Of a stretch of 64,000 nt of DNA, positions 1 to 13,700 are shown piece by piece (the first letter of the stretch is position 1; each line of letters starts with the position of its first letter). Position numbers and translations under genes: made by a program. The notes beneath the pieces were generated by a model that was not told the origin of the DNA, searched no databases, and saw only the letters and a program-made list of their open reading frames with translations. The DNA lies in NCBI GenBank assembly GCA_029931535.1, contig JAQPZY010001029.1, positions 186,001 through 250,000 on the forward strand, read 5' to 3'. This DNA is from Margaritifera margaritifera. Lineage: Eukaryota > Mollusca > Bivalvia > Unionida > Margaritiferidae.

Positions 1-840
1 GTTGTCACTACTCCACCTGAACGGTCATATCAACATGGGGTTTTAGCTAAAAGACTTCTTATAATGTCTGGTTAGTCCTAAATGAAAATGGTGCCAATCT
101 GATATCCAATATGGCCACCACAGAAGCCATCTTGAAAATCTTGTTATTGCTACTTCTCCTGAATGGAAAGTTGTTGGTCTTAAATACAAATTGTGCTGAT
201 CTAATATCCAGAATGGCTAATACAACTTGGCCATCTTGAAAATCTTATTGCTACTCCTAAATGGAAGGTCATATAAAAATTGGGTTTTCACCAGAAGATT
301 TCTTATTATGTCTAGTTGGTGCTAAATGAAAATGGTGCCAATCTGACAATCCAGTATGGTCACCATAGCAGTCATCATTGCTGCTGCACCTAAATAGAAA
401 GCTATATCGACATGGGGTTTTCACCAGAATAATTATGATATCTAGTTGGTCCTGAATAAAAATAGTGCTGATCTGATCTCAAATATGGGTGCCACAATGA
501 ATATATTGAAAATCTTGTCACTAATTGTGCTGAATGGATGGTCATATCAACATAGGATTTTCACTGAAAGTCTTTCAATGGTGTCTGATTTGTCATAAAT
601 GAAAATGCTGCAGATCTTATATCCAATATGGCTGCCATGGTGGCTAATTTGAAGATCTTATTGATCAAAAATATTAGAGATGGTTCCAACACTCAGCAGT
701 TAAAAAGAAGAAATGCTCCTTTCTTGAATTCCTGGAAATTCTTTTCAGACCATAGAGCACAAGTCCCTTCATGGGACTCTTGCTATTATTGTCTCACCTG
801 CATAGGCATTGTGTCACTTTTCCTGCATCTGCAGCATCAA
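1..840. repeat. Dispersed bivalve-type repeat, tandem ~135 bp units (left copy)
   Basis: There are several degenerate units with recurring blocks TCATATCAACATGGGGTTTT, GATGTCTAGTTGGTCC and CCATCTTGAAAATCTTGTTA. The same family recurs at 47037-48740. Short open frames here are a by-product of the repeat. Confidence 0.8.
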
Positions 841-844
841 CAAT

Positions 845-1345
845 GGTAAAGTTGTGTGGTAACAATTTTGAAAGCCTCATATCTTTTATATCAGTTGCTG
901 CATTCATGTGAAGCTCTTTAATAATATCACTATATGTCCAAAGTTTATACTGTAATATGGTAGTTCATTTCTTGCCTGTCTCACCTGGTTATGCATCATG
1001 GTGAACAGTGTTAAAGTTTTCTTTTAAAGTTTGTGAAAGTCACATATATTTTACATCAGGGACTGCATTCAACTAAAACTTTTGGATAATATTACTATTG
1101 GTCTAAAGTTTGTACACTGATATGCTTGGAGTTTCTGTCTTTTATGCTTAAGCTTAAAGCATGTTTCATGTTGTAAAAAACAATGTTACTTTTTTGTGTT
1201 ACAATTTTTGAAAGTCACATATCTTAAACATCATTTGCTGCATTGAACTGAAAATTACTGTAGGTCTAAAGTTTATGTGCTCTTCTCTTCTCTTGCCAGT
1301 CTCACCTATTTAAGCATTGTGATAACCAATGTTAAAGTTTTGTTT
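845..1345. repeat. Degenerate tandem repeat, ~175 bp unit, about 3 copies
   Basis: Recurring blocks such as TTTGAAAGCCTCATATCTT / GTGAAAGTCACATATATTTT, then a TCTAAAGTTT block, then CTCACCTGGTTATGCAT. No coding capacity was seen. Bases 1346-1674 hold nothing recognisable. Confidence 0.7.
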
Positions 1346-1674
1346 GAAAGTTAATAATCAGATATTGGGGTTATACAGACAAGCATACAGAAGTAGGTGA
1401 GGCACTCGGTTTCATAGAACACATTATTTTTGTTTGTATTATTATTATTATTATTTTTCCCTACACCATTCATATAGGCAGTTCTGACAGGAAGAATGTA
1501 AGAAATTTCAGGTTATGTAATATGTGAAAATGGTGTGGATTTATTATGGTTGACCATTGAAGTTGCTTTATTTTCACAGTACCTAAATATTTGAGAGAAC
1601 TAAATATATCAACCAAGAGGCTTTCTGATTATGGGAATGTTAATCTCGTACACTAAATGTTGTTTTCATTTCAG

Positions 1675-1753
1675 TTGAGATTTTAGAGGAGACAAAGCAG
1701 CAAATTAGTGGAAAGGGAAAGAAGAAAATGCCAGAGAGACAGGCAGATAAAAA
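1675..1753 (+). CDS. EXD1: EXD1 exon a (first visible): charged linker
   Basis: The acceptor is TTTTCATTTCAG and the donor GTAAAT. The exon starts with two bases that complete a codon and ends two bases into a lysine codon finished by the next exon. It encodes about 26 residues, EILEETKQQISGKGKKK followed by a basic stretch, with no recognisable fold. I infer a linker between an upstream Lsm-like domain and the exonuclease fold. Phase continuity with 7787 and the absence of stops are the support. Confidence 0.7.
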
Positions 1754-4700
1754 GTAAATTCTCCAGTACTATTTTCTTGACTACACTATATAGTTAACAA
1801 CTTGTAGATATATTTTGTGCATACTTTCATACTTTATAAATGGTGATTTTGCAAAAAAAGTTGATTGTTTATTCAGTGTTTACATTCTTTAAGACAAAAT
1901 GATATTGACTAGAATGCATTAAACTTTTCAGGTGAAAGACTTTAACTTTTACTCTAAACTCAATTGTCACAAATCATTATTACACTCGCACAAAAGCTTT
2001 CAACATTTGCATGCATATATTTTTATAGGAACAAAGTTGTCAGAGCTGAAAATTTCATACAGTTAATCACCAGTAGGTACAGAAATATTTTACCTAAAAC
2101 AATAAAGTAAATTCTCAGTCTTCAAAGGTTTATGAATTCAAAGCCAGTTATTTATATCTGAATATTTTAGGTTAAATTGAGTTCGATTAGTGACTCAAAA
2201 ACAGTTGAACAGATAAAAGTGATACTTACAGCTATCATTCCACAATGAATTCTGCAGTGAGCATTTTTGAGAGTATGCTTACACCTTTTGCATCATTAAG
2301 TACTTGTCAGAATTTCTGAACATGAGAGATCATCCCTGGGAGTGACTATGGAGAAAAAGATTCCTTTGACTATCAACCTCAGCCTTGTTCTGCTCTGAAA
2401 GCAAAAATCAAGTCACCTAAAATTCCCATGGTGAAAGCTAGAGCATTGGAGTGGCAGTTGGCTGTGGCATGACTGGCTCTATATGCACATTGTCTCATAT
2501 ATGTCCTGCTGCATTGAAAAACTATACCTGATGCTGTTGGATGAGTCCAACAAACTAAAGCTGATGTTATTTCAGCTGTTTGTTTTGTCTGTTGTAAGTA
2601 ATGTGTTGCTGTGTGCTTAAGTTCTTTTCTTGACAGGAGAGGTTTTATTTATGACTTTGATGCATGTCATTAATGTTATATTTTGTTAAAACAATAGACC
2701 TATGAATGACTTTGGCAGAAAAAGTGACAAAAGAAACACGATTTATTTAAAAATGAACTTAACACTAATTGGTAAGTGTTGAGTTTATTTGATGTTTTGT
2801 ACTTTACTTGAGAGTAATTTTATAAACTGTAACAGAGACAAAAGAAATAAAATGCTTTTAAAAAATGTGAATTTGAATTTTCATTAAAGCTCAGTCTGGT
2901 GTTTCTGCAACATGATCTTAAACTGTCTCTCTGCCTGTATCTTTTTAGTACTATATCCACACATAATCTGTGTGGTCTCTTTTTAGTACTATACCCAGAC
3001 ATAATCTGTGTGGTCTCTTTATAGTACTATACCCACACATAATCTGTGTGGTCTCTTTATTGTACTATACCCACACATAATCTGTGTGTCTCTTTTTAGT
3101 ACTATACCCAGACATAATCTGTGTGGTCTCTTTATAGTACTATACCCACACATAATCTGTGTGGTCTCTTTATTGTACTATACCCACATATAATCTGTGT
3201 GGTCTCTTTATAGTACTATACCCACACATAATCTGTGTGGTTTCTTTATGGTACTACAGTAAAACCTGTCATGAGCGACCTCTGCTATGAGCGACCACCA
3301 GTCATGAGCAACCACAATCATAATGCACAGATCGATTTTATTATATAAATGCACTGTCATGAGCGACCACCTGCAGAACGCGACCAGCGACCGCAATTTC
3401 TTGGCAAAATATGCATTTTGACACTGCTATGAACGACCACATCACAAAAACAGAGATAAACACAACTGACCTTTATTTAACTCTTTGTAACCACGATTGC
3501 TTAAGAAGCAAAGACGTTAAAAACAAAATCAAAAACTTAAAAACAAATTAGGCTGGCTACCGGTTTCTTGAATTGTACAGGTCATGCATGTAGTGTCATA
3601 TGTTATAGATTGTAAACCAGACTAGAGTACATGCCGATTGCTTATTCGGAAATACCTCGGCTATTTCTGCGAGACAAAAGTATGATCCATAGGATTTCCC
3701 GCGAAATTGCGTATGGTAGCTTGTTCTAAAATAATACTGCTATGATCACGAGAACTGAGACAAACACCACTGACATTTATTTTATCCTTTGTAACAACGA
3801 CCGCTTCCAAAGTAAAGCCTGTTCTAACAAAAAAAAATTTATAAAAACAAATTAGACTGGCTACCGGTTTTCTAACTTTTGCAGGTCATGCATGTAGTTT
3901 CCTTTGTTCTTGTCCGTATACCAGACTAAAGTACATGTCACTAACTGCCATTGTAGTGCCAAAGTCAATATAGCGGTCGCATACATCATTTTTCTTTGGA
4001 GTTAATCCGTAATGCCTGGAGTGAATGAGGTCTTTGTCTTTAATACCAGTAGGTGAGAATCATTTTCCGGATTCGATTGTCATTGTGAAAGGCTTGTGTT
4101 GTTTGTTGGGTTGTTTTTGATGTTACAGAGATTACAGTCCACACACCAAACCGTCATCTGTTCACCTTAGTGCAGCCGGTTACACCCCCTGTTTATAGAT
4201 TTAATCCCTTTGTATTGTCGGTGAATAAAGTCTTTGACTTTTGTCTCTAAATAAATTTATTCTGTTTCTGGATAAATTAATTGTGTCTTTTTATTTCATT
4301 CATTGGTACATATACATTGTATATGTATTCCATATTTCCCCAAAGCCTGATCAAAACCGCTACAGTCGTTATTACAATTGATCCCTTATAACATTAACAC
4401 CTAGCACTTTAATAACAATGGCAGAACCTCCAATGAAAAAGAAACAAATTCTAACATTGGAGGAAAGAATTAATGTAATTGAAAGAAGTGAAAAATTGGA
4501 GACTGTTTGCAACATAGCAGCCACTTGAAACGTCGGTAAAACTCAAATTTAGAGTGTTATAAAAGACAAGGAGTCAATTAGAAACGAACTCGTATGCTAA
4601 TACTAGTACATGTAAGTGTGATCTTCAAATATAAATGTGATTCATGTTTAATGATAAATGTATATCTTTATTACTATTTAAAATTATTTTCAGATTAATG

Positions 4701-7700
4701 CATGCAATATTTTAACAAGAACTATGAACAAAGAATACAATAAATATACATGATTGTGCTTATTTTTCCCTCTTAAACAGTGCTGAATTTCGACCTTGGA
4801 AACTGGTCTTTTTGTTCAAACCTGTTATGAGAGACCACCTGTCTTGAGAGACCGTTTTTTGCTGGCAGAAGGGGCGGTCTCTCATGACAGGTTTTACTGT
4901 ATACCCACACATAATCTGTATGGTCTCTTTATAGTACTATACCCACACATAATCTGTAAGGTCTCTTTCTCACAAGCACAACATAAACTTGTATGTCTAT
5001 CTTTCTCTCATGCTTATACACAAAAGTACAGAGAACACTACAACTCGTTCACTCACATTTGCTCCAATGTTGTTCATCCCCCTCTGTGTAAGTCTCATCA
5101 ACTTTAGAAGCAATATTTTAAAAATAAATAATTTAAATTTAAAAAGTAATTGTATAATAAATTATGCTTGAATGTCCTACAAGTATACCACTAAAATATG
5201 CCTATTACTAGCATATATTCTTTACGGAAAGAAAAAAAAAGCAACATTGATCAGTTTTTCCTCACTTTCCCTGATATCTCTCATTTCTTCCTATTTTTCC
5301 AGGAGGGAGAAGTGACTTCTCCCTTCTTTGAGTTCCTGGAACATGTATTGTTGAACTTGGAATTATAGCTTGCATTGTTGTTTGCTGCTAGGGTGAGGAG
5401 ACATAAATTGTTTCCATCCATCTGTCCTCCTTATGACTGCACTAGAATCCATGTTTTTTTTATAAACTTGAACAAAATTTTCATTGAAGCTTCATATCAG
5501 AAACAGCTCATATGAGTTCAGTGATGAGTACATTCTGCGCATATTTCTCAGAGTTATGGCCCTTGATCATCTTAGCACAGGAATTACTAATACAACTCTA
5601 AGTTCCACAAGTGTTATTAGATTTCAGAGTAAGAGTTCAGATGAGTTTGATGCTGAGCACGTCCTCAATGTTTTAGCCAGGACACACCCTTGTAGGATTT
5701 GTGCAAAATAGACCACAAGCCCTGCAAAAAAGAGATTTAATGTGCCAAAAACAAAATGATCAATGCATTTTTTAACCTTTAATCAGATACAGATGCGCTA
5801 ACCAATTGTTAAATGTCTGAATTGCTCAATGATTGCTTTTATGAAAATGAACAAAATCCATCAATTAATCTTTTCCTATTGCACTGGTCACTATGCTCGG
5901 ACCATCTATTTTCCCCCATTCTCATAATCCCATATATGGCAAAACTCTGAATAGTCCAGAAATAATTGTGTATTTAGTATTTTCCATAATATTTCTTTGT
6001 TGAGAGGTTAAGAATAACCCTGGCATGCAACCAGATTGTAATAGTCTGGATGAATAAAAGAGAAACAAATTCAAGTAAGTATTGAGGTAACTTAAACTCC
6101 TGTTTTACTAACATTTTTGACTATAAGAAAAATTTATAGTCTCACCAATTTTTTTAAGCATGTGCTTCCAATCACATGATATGACCTTGATGTAGCGCCA
6201 TTATAATTTGTAAAGGTGAAGTTTGGTTTAGAAGATATGGAATGATGGATGGCGGATTTCTTTACCCAAGGCATGCTCAGATCATGTAAGCATTCAAAAC
6301 GACTACAGATATGATGACTCTAGTGAACAAATGGGTAAACCCACAAAAGCCAAGACAAAAATCAAACAAAAAGTGAAACTTCCAATAAAGAATTGGATTC
6401 CAAAATGGCAGAAGCAAAGAAGAAAAACATCACAGCCACAACAAGTCACTGGAAAACTGAAACTTTACAAAGACTGATGATATTGGAGGGGTGTAGAATT
6501 GTAGGCTTCAGCTTCTCCAGTGCTGTTAGAATATAGTCAGAAGCATCAGAGAGGAGAATCATCAGGTTAAGAAGGTTATTGATTTGGTTTTATGTGAAGC
6601 TGCAGCAAATTCTCAACAGGCTGTGGGATGTAGAATAGGCCTGATGCACCCTCTTGCATGTTGTAAAGAGGTGACTAAAGGAGGGAGCCTATTTGCATTG
6701 GGTTGCATCCCGTCTTGGTGGAGGAGAGGTTCTTGGTAGTTGAGCAGAGGTGAGGCCTGGTTTTTGCCATTCCAATGCAACACACTACTTTGGCCTCAAC
6801 ATCAGGCTAGACAGGCAGTCAGAAGGGCTAGATCTGATCAATTGGTTTGTCATGCCAAGCTTCAGAGACAATATCAATGATACCTGCAGTTTCCATATGT
6901 CTCCTGACTCAATAAGCTCACCATTGCAAGTAAGGGAAACCGATACTGTTGTATTTGGAACTTTATAAAGGACTAGGCCTCCGAGTGCAGTGGTCAATTG
7001 ATTCAGGATTCTACTTTACTCAGATATATCAGCCTGAGTAGCCCAGACATGAAAAATGCAGTAAATGAGAGTAGATCTGTGTCCTCTTGTTAGGCCCTGA
7101 GGTTGGCGTGGGGCATGGGTGACAAAGTTAATGTTCTTCCATTATGGTAAAACACAATAAACAAACAAACAATAGTAGGAGACCAGGCCTGAATCAGATT
7201 AGGAACAACATGACCAGTGATTTGGACAAAGAAACTTTTCCTGTGTAAGGGCAATTGGCCATGCTTTCTCGCCACAGAATTCACTGATAAGAACCAAAGA
7301 GTAACAAAGCTGTTGCCATTTGCCATTGCAAAAGTTCTTCATGGTCTGACTGGAGAGTCAAAGAGCATTAAAAAAAAACTTCGCTCGGGCCAGTTGTTGA
7401 GTGCAGCTGTAAAGTTCACTTGGATAATCTGCTTCACTCAAAGCTGTTTGTGGAGATACCCATCAAAATATCTCCACATAAATCTCTGAAGTCATGTAGA
7501 GGTGTCATGCAATCTAGGGATTTAGATGGCTGAAGCGAGTCTGCAATCTTGGGATATAGGTGGCTGCAGTGAGTCTGAGATGTTTGAAAATATCAGATCT
7601 CAGAATGTCTCCCAAGTGAAACGAATTGACATTATCTGAAATATCAAGTTCATATCCGTCAACACTTAGCATATTGAAGGCCATGATGGATTGTCTGGCC

Positions 7701-10700
7701 TACTTGGACCTATTGTTTAAGCTTGTGATAAAGGTTGTTGTTGAACTTGTTTACTTTAATTAAAACTCATTCTACTTGGATTTCAGAGGTTCTAAACTTA
7801 TGGAAAGCAAGAACTATCCACCTCATCTTGAAAGACTGCAGATTTTTGAAAACCAAGAAGTTCTGTTTAAAAACATTCTTGACAAGAATGAAGCTGAGAA
7901 TGAAAATGCAGGTAAGTTTCAGAGTCGTAGACATCAGTAACATTTATTTATAAGATTTCAGGGAATTTCCTTCAAATCTAAAGTGGATCTTTGGGCCCAA
8001 GGGCATGGCAATAATGTATATAATGGAGCTATATTTGGAATTTTTTTAACTAAAAAAGATATATACTGTGTGAGCCTTGAATACTTAAATCGTTCTGAAG
8101 CATAAAAATTTTTGTTGACCCCAAGTTAATAGGAAGCAAGACATACCAGTCACTTTACATGTGGCATCCGGAACAGTTTGTTAAGGTTTTGGTTAAAGTT
8201 TTTCATATATTTCCTAAACCCCTTGATAGATTCTCATCATTCTTGGGATGAATTATTATGAAGCTAAGACAGTTCATTCTACTAATTGCTCCACTTCCCC
8301 TTTTACATTGGAGTCAAGGGCACAGTCCGAGAAAATTTGCATTGTGGTTTTGGTTCAAGTTTTTCTCATGTGATTATATTTCCTAAACTCCATTATGGAT
8401 TCTTTTCATACTTTTGATGAATCAATATGAAGCTAAGACAATTCATTCTGCGACATGCTTGCTCAACTTTTTTACCATGTGGTCAAGGTCATGTTTTACA
8501 GCAATGATTTAATAGAGGGCTAAATAAGAAGGTTAGGTGACAGCTGTTTAGACCTGTTTGTTTCTTTTTACTTAACCTAAAACATTCTCTGCAGACATGA
8601 TGATGGGAGGAAATGATAACAGAAAGGAGCCACAGGCAGAATGGTTCACCGTTCTTTACCAGATGTCAAACCTGTTCATTGAAGCTGTGAGTACTGATGG
8701 GTATTTTTCAAAAAGATTCTTAATTCAGAATTTATCTTGGAATGCTACCATTTAATAAATACTTTTAGACTTGTACACTATAAATAGGGTTCATTTTTGC
8801 CATAAAGAAGCATATTTCAGTACTTTGATATACATTTTATGGCTATGAAATGTCTTTTTTTAAGTTCAGTGTTAGTGCCAGCAATTGCCTAAATTGCCAA
8901 GAGCAATCAGATATTTCAGATGGAGATTCATTTTAATTTAAAACAACTAATTTGTTGATAGAAAATTTCAAACCTTTTCCTCTTGTCCACCAAGTAACAG
9001 TGTAAAGTCATTGCTTTAAAGTATTTTCAGGATGGAATTATTGACTAAAAGTATTTTCAGGATAGAAGTATTGACTAAAAGCACTCAGTTTCTTAAGGAA
9101 AGAACTTTAAGAAATATATAATTAAGCAATAAATCAATTAATTATTAACTTAAAAATAATAATACTCTTCATTCTTCAGAAGAAAGGAATTTAATAAATA
9201 AAATAGCCATATACAATGTTTGTACAAAAGTCTGGAAAATCTGGAAAAAGTATGGGAATTTAATAAATAAAATACCCATATACAGGGTTTGCACAAAAGT
9301 CTGGAAAAAGTACGGGAAAAAAAGAGTGCTTTTTCCAGACCTGGAAAAAGTATGGAAAATAGAGATTTTGGCCTAAAGGTCTGGAAAAAGTATGGAATTT
9401 TGGATTGCTGTGTTTTATTCTGCTAAAGACACTCGTCGCCTGGGGGACCATTTGGTCTAGTGATGGCCCAGCTGGTTCAGTGTGGTTGGCAAGACATGTG
9501 ACCTATCACCCACTTGTGATTGGTGGATACTGTTTTATATTATGCAGATACCGTATATACTCGATTATAAGTCAACTTGACTATAAGTCGACCCCCCCCC
9601 CTTTTAGGGCTGCAAAAAGTGATTTTCTCTTTGACCCTCCTATAAGTCGGGGTGTATTTTGGAAGTCAGATCCGTCTGAAGGGGTGACTTCTTAGTGAGT
9701 CAGAAATGATGTTTGAAATATAAACAAGCCAAACTGGATAGATAAATAAGAAAAATAAAGACAAAACCAGTGTAAAATACAATTATATTATTGAGTGAAA
9801 TATGTCACAAATAAATTGACAACTTACAATTTGTCCATCTTTGTGTAATAAAGTCCATTGAAATCCAAAATGCTTAACATTTTAAATCCATTTATATGAT
9901 AAATCCACGAATTCAGTTATAGGTCACATACCGGTATAAAAATAGAAGTTCAGAATGATCCAATTCACAATATCCCGTAATATGTTAATTCCACACGTCG
10001 TACAAATAAACAATGAAAGTTAAGTCCACTTTTTTGTGATTCACGGTATCCTATAAATGTCACTATCTAATGTCATCTGGTACAAAGTCCAAGAATTAAT
10101 CCTCATTGTCTGATAAAGTTCTGAAATCCTACATCGTCATCTAGTCATTGTAAATCGTCGTCGTCTAGTCATCGTAAATTTCGTCCAACTCCGATTCTCG
10201 GCTTTACTGTCATATGCAGGTGCTTATGCAAAGACTGAGCTTGGTCTCATATAGTAATAGTTTGATCATAAAGTCTGAAATCTATTAAAGGCTGCAACTG
10301 AACACATGTCAATTGTGCTGTAAGATCACAGGGAGTTCAAATAGCCACCCTCTGTTACTTGGCACAGAACATGTATCGAACTCGCGGCTTGATCAAAGGG
10401 TTGTCACGTGGGAAAACAGAGAGTGTGGTGCCTTTACAAGCAGAGGGATTAAGGTCAAAGTATATGCACAGGAAGTTGTAGAACTCTACTTGGCACTGAA
10501 CAAGTATAGATTGGCGGCTCGATCAAAAGGATTGTCGACTTGAAAACAAAGTGAGTCCCTTTACAAGCCAAAGGCTTATCAGCCCATGTGCACTGGCAGA
10601 TAACTTGGGAAATATCACTTGGGAATTAAATCTGACTTGTGGAAAAGGAAAATGCAAATTAAATCAAAACTTTTATTGCATCAAGCACAGTCTTTATACA

Positions 10701-13700
10701 GCAAAACACAAATATTAATACAAATACAGGTTGTTCGGACTTGCACGAAAATGGAGGCAATGTACTTACTAGTAAACACCCACGGTAAACATTGACGGAC
10801 ACTTCATTTTGCTGTAGGTAGTATTTAATTTACCGGTAATATTTTCAAATTAATAAAATCCAAATAACTGTAGATACTTGTATTGTGTAATGAATACCAT
10901 CATGAAACGGATAAACACAGTACATACCATATATGCATTACTGCATAGGAATAGTGGCATGAAAATGTAAAAATATATGAATTGACAGTATTTTTATGTA
11001 CTGCAAACATCTAGAGTTTCCAACATTACCCCAAGGTTTTTTGATTTTTTTAATGTCGCGCTTATAAGACGCCCCCTACTCTGCATGAGTTGAATTCTAA
11101 GTAAAAAAGGTTGACTTATAAGCGAGTATATACGGTACCACATGCTTATTTATAGTGATACAGACTTTGAATGCATGTGCCAGAGGGGTCTGGAAAATAT
11201 TGCAATCCAGTCTGGAAAAGGTCTTGAATTTGTTTTATCAACAGCTGTATGAACCCTGCATATATAAAGTGAGAAAATTAAACGAGGCAGAAAAAAATTA
11301 GAAAATTCCATAGTACAGCCCCTTTTCTGCCATGCCAAATAATAAAATACAAATGTGTTTTGGTCCTGCTGACTACTTGTAAATTTTTGGAGCCAACCTA
11401 GATTTTGGCTATAACTACTGATATAAGCATTTAATTAAAATGTTTTTTACCTTTAGTAAACCTTTTTCTAGTGTATTAAGCCCATAGTAGTAATAGTAAT
11501 CAACTATGGTTAATATAAAACAGTCACAGATCCAGAACAAATAAGACTGGTGTGGCTCAAGATTTTAAAATAAACGGCTTGCATAAAGAATATACCGTAC
11601 TTCAAATGAGTCGAGTAACAAGTTTTTAAAAAAAAGACAGCCGTACTAGCAGGCTTCACCACCCAAAGCTTCCCCATGAATCTGAGGTTGTGAAATCAAA
11701 AGTAATGTTTGCAGTATTAATCCTACATAATAGTTAAAATATCTTAATAACATGATACAGAGATATTTCATGATATTCTCCCCCCCCCCCCATTCCTTTT
11801 CATTAATGCTTTATATTTTTTTATGGAGCAAAATATTTTTCTGTTTTTTTTTTGCAACTGTAGTGCAAATTTGTTTGGCAGAGTATAATACACTGAAAGA
11901 TGGTTGTGGTAGAAAGAAGTAGGATTAACTGAGCTGTTTCATTTTCTCTTTGGTTGTGGTAGTGAACAGTTCTCCACATAACTTCATCAAACTTAGTGGG
12001 TGGTATGCGCGTGAGTTTTATTTGGGGATCAAAAGATCAAAGGTCAAAGCCACTGTAAATCTAATGAAGAAACAGGTTTCCATATAAATTAATTTTTTTA
12101 TTTAGCTCTAGACCTTGTACCTTGACCAAACTTTGTGAATGACTTGCATTGTTAATAAGGAAGAAATCTAATTCGTTTTGGGTCAAAAGGTCAAAAGTCA
12201 AGGGCAGAATGACTCAAAGAACAAAAATGGTTTCCACATAATAACTTTGGTTCTAGACCATGTACTTTGGATGGCCTTCACTTTGGGTAGGAAAGACTCT
12301 ATTAATATGGAGGTCAAAAAGTAAAAGGTCAGTGTAATCAAATGAAGAAAAAAAAAGAATTATTCCCATTCAGTAAGTTTAGTTGTATACCCAGTCCCTT
12401 AACCAAACTCTGTTGATGGCTTGTTCTTGGGACAAGAACAAAACCTTTTGATTTTGAGGCCAAAACGTCCAAGATCAAGGTTACTGGGATACAAATAAAG
12501 GAAACATTTTCTGTAAAATAATATTAATTATACATCACAGAATGTCATCATACTTTTATAATGGTTTTCTGTTGTGGGAAAGAAATAAGCTACATATGTT
12601 GTAACCCAATAGTTTATAGGTCCATGTCAGAATGACCTAAATAAAGACAGCTGGTTTCTTGGTTAGTGCAGTTCAAAGTCAGTCATTGTCTGTTATTGCT
12701 TACATAAAAAACTATTAAACACAGGGCAGGGGGTATAATGTACTGTTCATGGTGTTCTTGTAATTTGGTAGTGATAAAACCTCCAACAGTGAAAAAAGTA
12801 ATTGAGAATATTATCACAAAAACCATTCTGTCTTAATTCAGTACTTTGAAAACAGGGAAAATTTTATTAGCAATAATTATTTTGTAGTTGAATTTGTCTT
12901 AATTCAGTACTTTTAAAACATGGAATACTATATTAGCATTAATTATTTTGTAGTTAAATTGTCTTCTAAAAAATAATGTTGTGATTTGATGTGCATATCT
13001 GAAGCTCAAGATATTTAAATTCTTTTCTGATTGTACTCTTCAGATTGCATATATAAAGAGGCAGAAAGTAATTGGTGTAGCATTAGAGGGTGTTGAAATA
13101 GGAAGAAATGGAAAACTACTTTGGTTGCAGGTAAGTGATCTACTAAAGTTCCAAACAGGGCTTATGACAAGTATAACCTAATATATCCTGATGTACAACA
13201 TGTCATTATAAACAAGTTGCAATTTATATTGCAATTTATATTTAAAAATTTGACAGATGAAAAGCTTTGAACCTGAAAGGACAGAATAGAAGAAAATAAA
13301 ATTAAAATCTTGCTTCTTACGTACTTTAGTTGGTGCATCATAGTAAATAAAAAAGCCAGGATTGATATTTTAAGTGGTCAGGCGAAATAGATTAAATTTG
13401 TAGAGTTATCCTATGTCATTATTGAGTAAATATCCACAGTGTTTAAAATACCTAAATTGAAATTGAAATCTTGTTTGTCTAGTTGTCAAATATTTCTTGT
13501 ATTAAATGCTTAGCCCAGCAGGCATATAATGTGGCAGTCACTGTACTTTTGTTTATTTTAATTGACATTTTTAGAAATGAAAACACTATTTACAATTTGT
13601 TTTTAAACATGTTAAGTGTTTTTCAAAAGCCACTTCTCAATGGTGCAATTACTTTTAAATACCAAAATAAATGCTGTCATACATAGTCAAGATTGTGCTT

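Larger units (their letters stand above)
2945..4975. repeat. ~47 bp minisatellite (CCACACATAATCTGTGTGG), split by a transposon
   Basis: Units contain TACCCACACATAATCTGTG then TGGTCTCTTTATAGTAC. About seven copies occupy 2945-3256 and about two occupy 4900-4975. The interruption is exactly the inverted-repeat element at 3257-4899. Each unit holds a small palindrome, CACACATAATCTGTGTG. Confidence 0.9.

Noticed and set aside
5484..5711. 75-codon frame as an EXD1 exon
   Set aside because: No acceptor/donor in matching phase; exon a joins exon b directly in phase.
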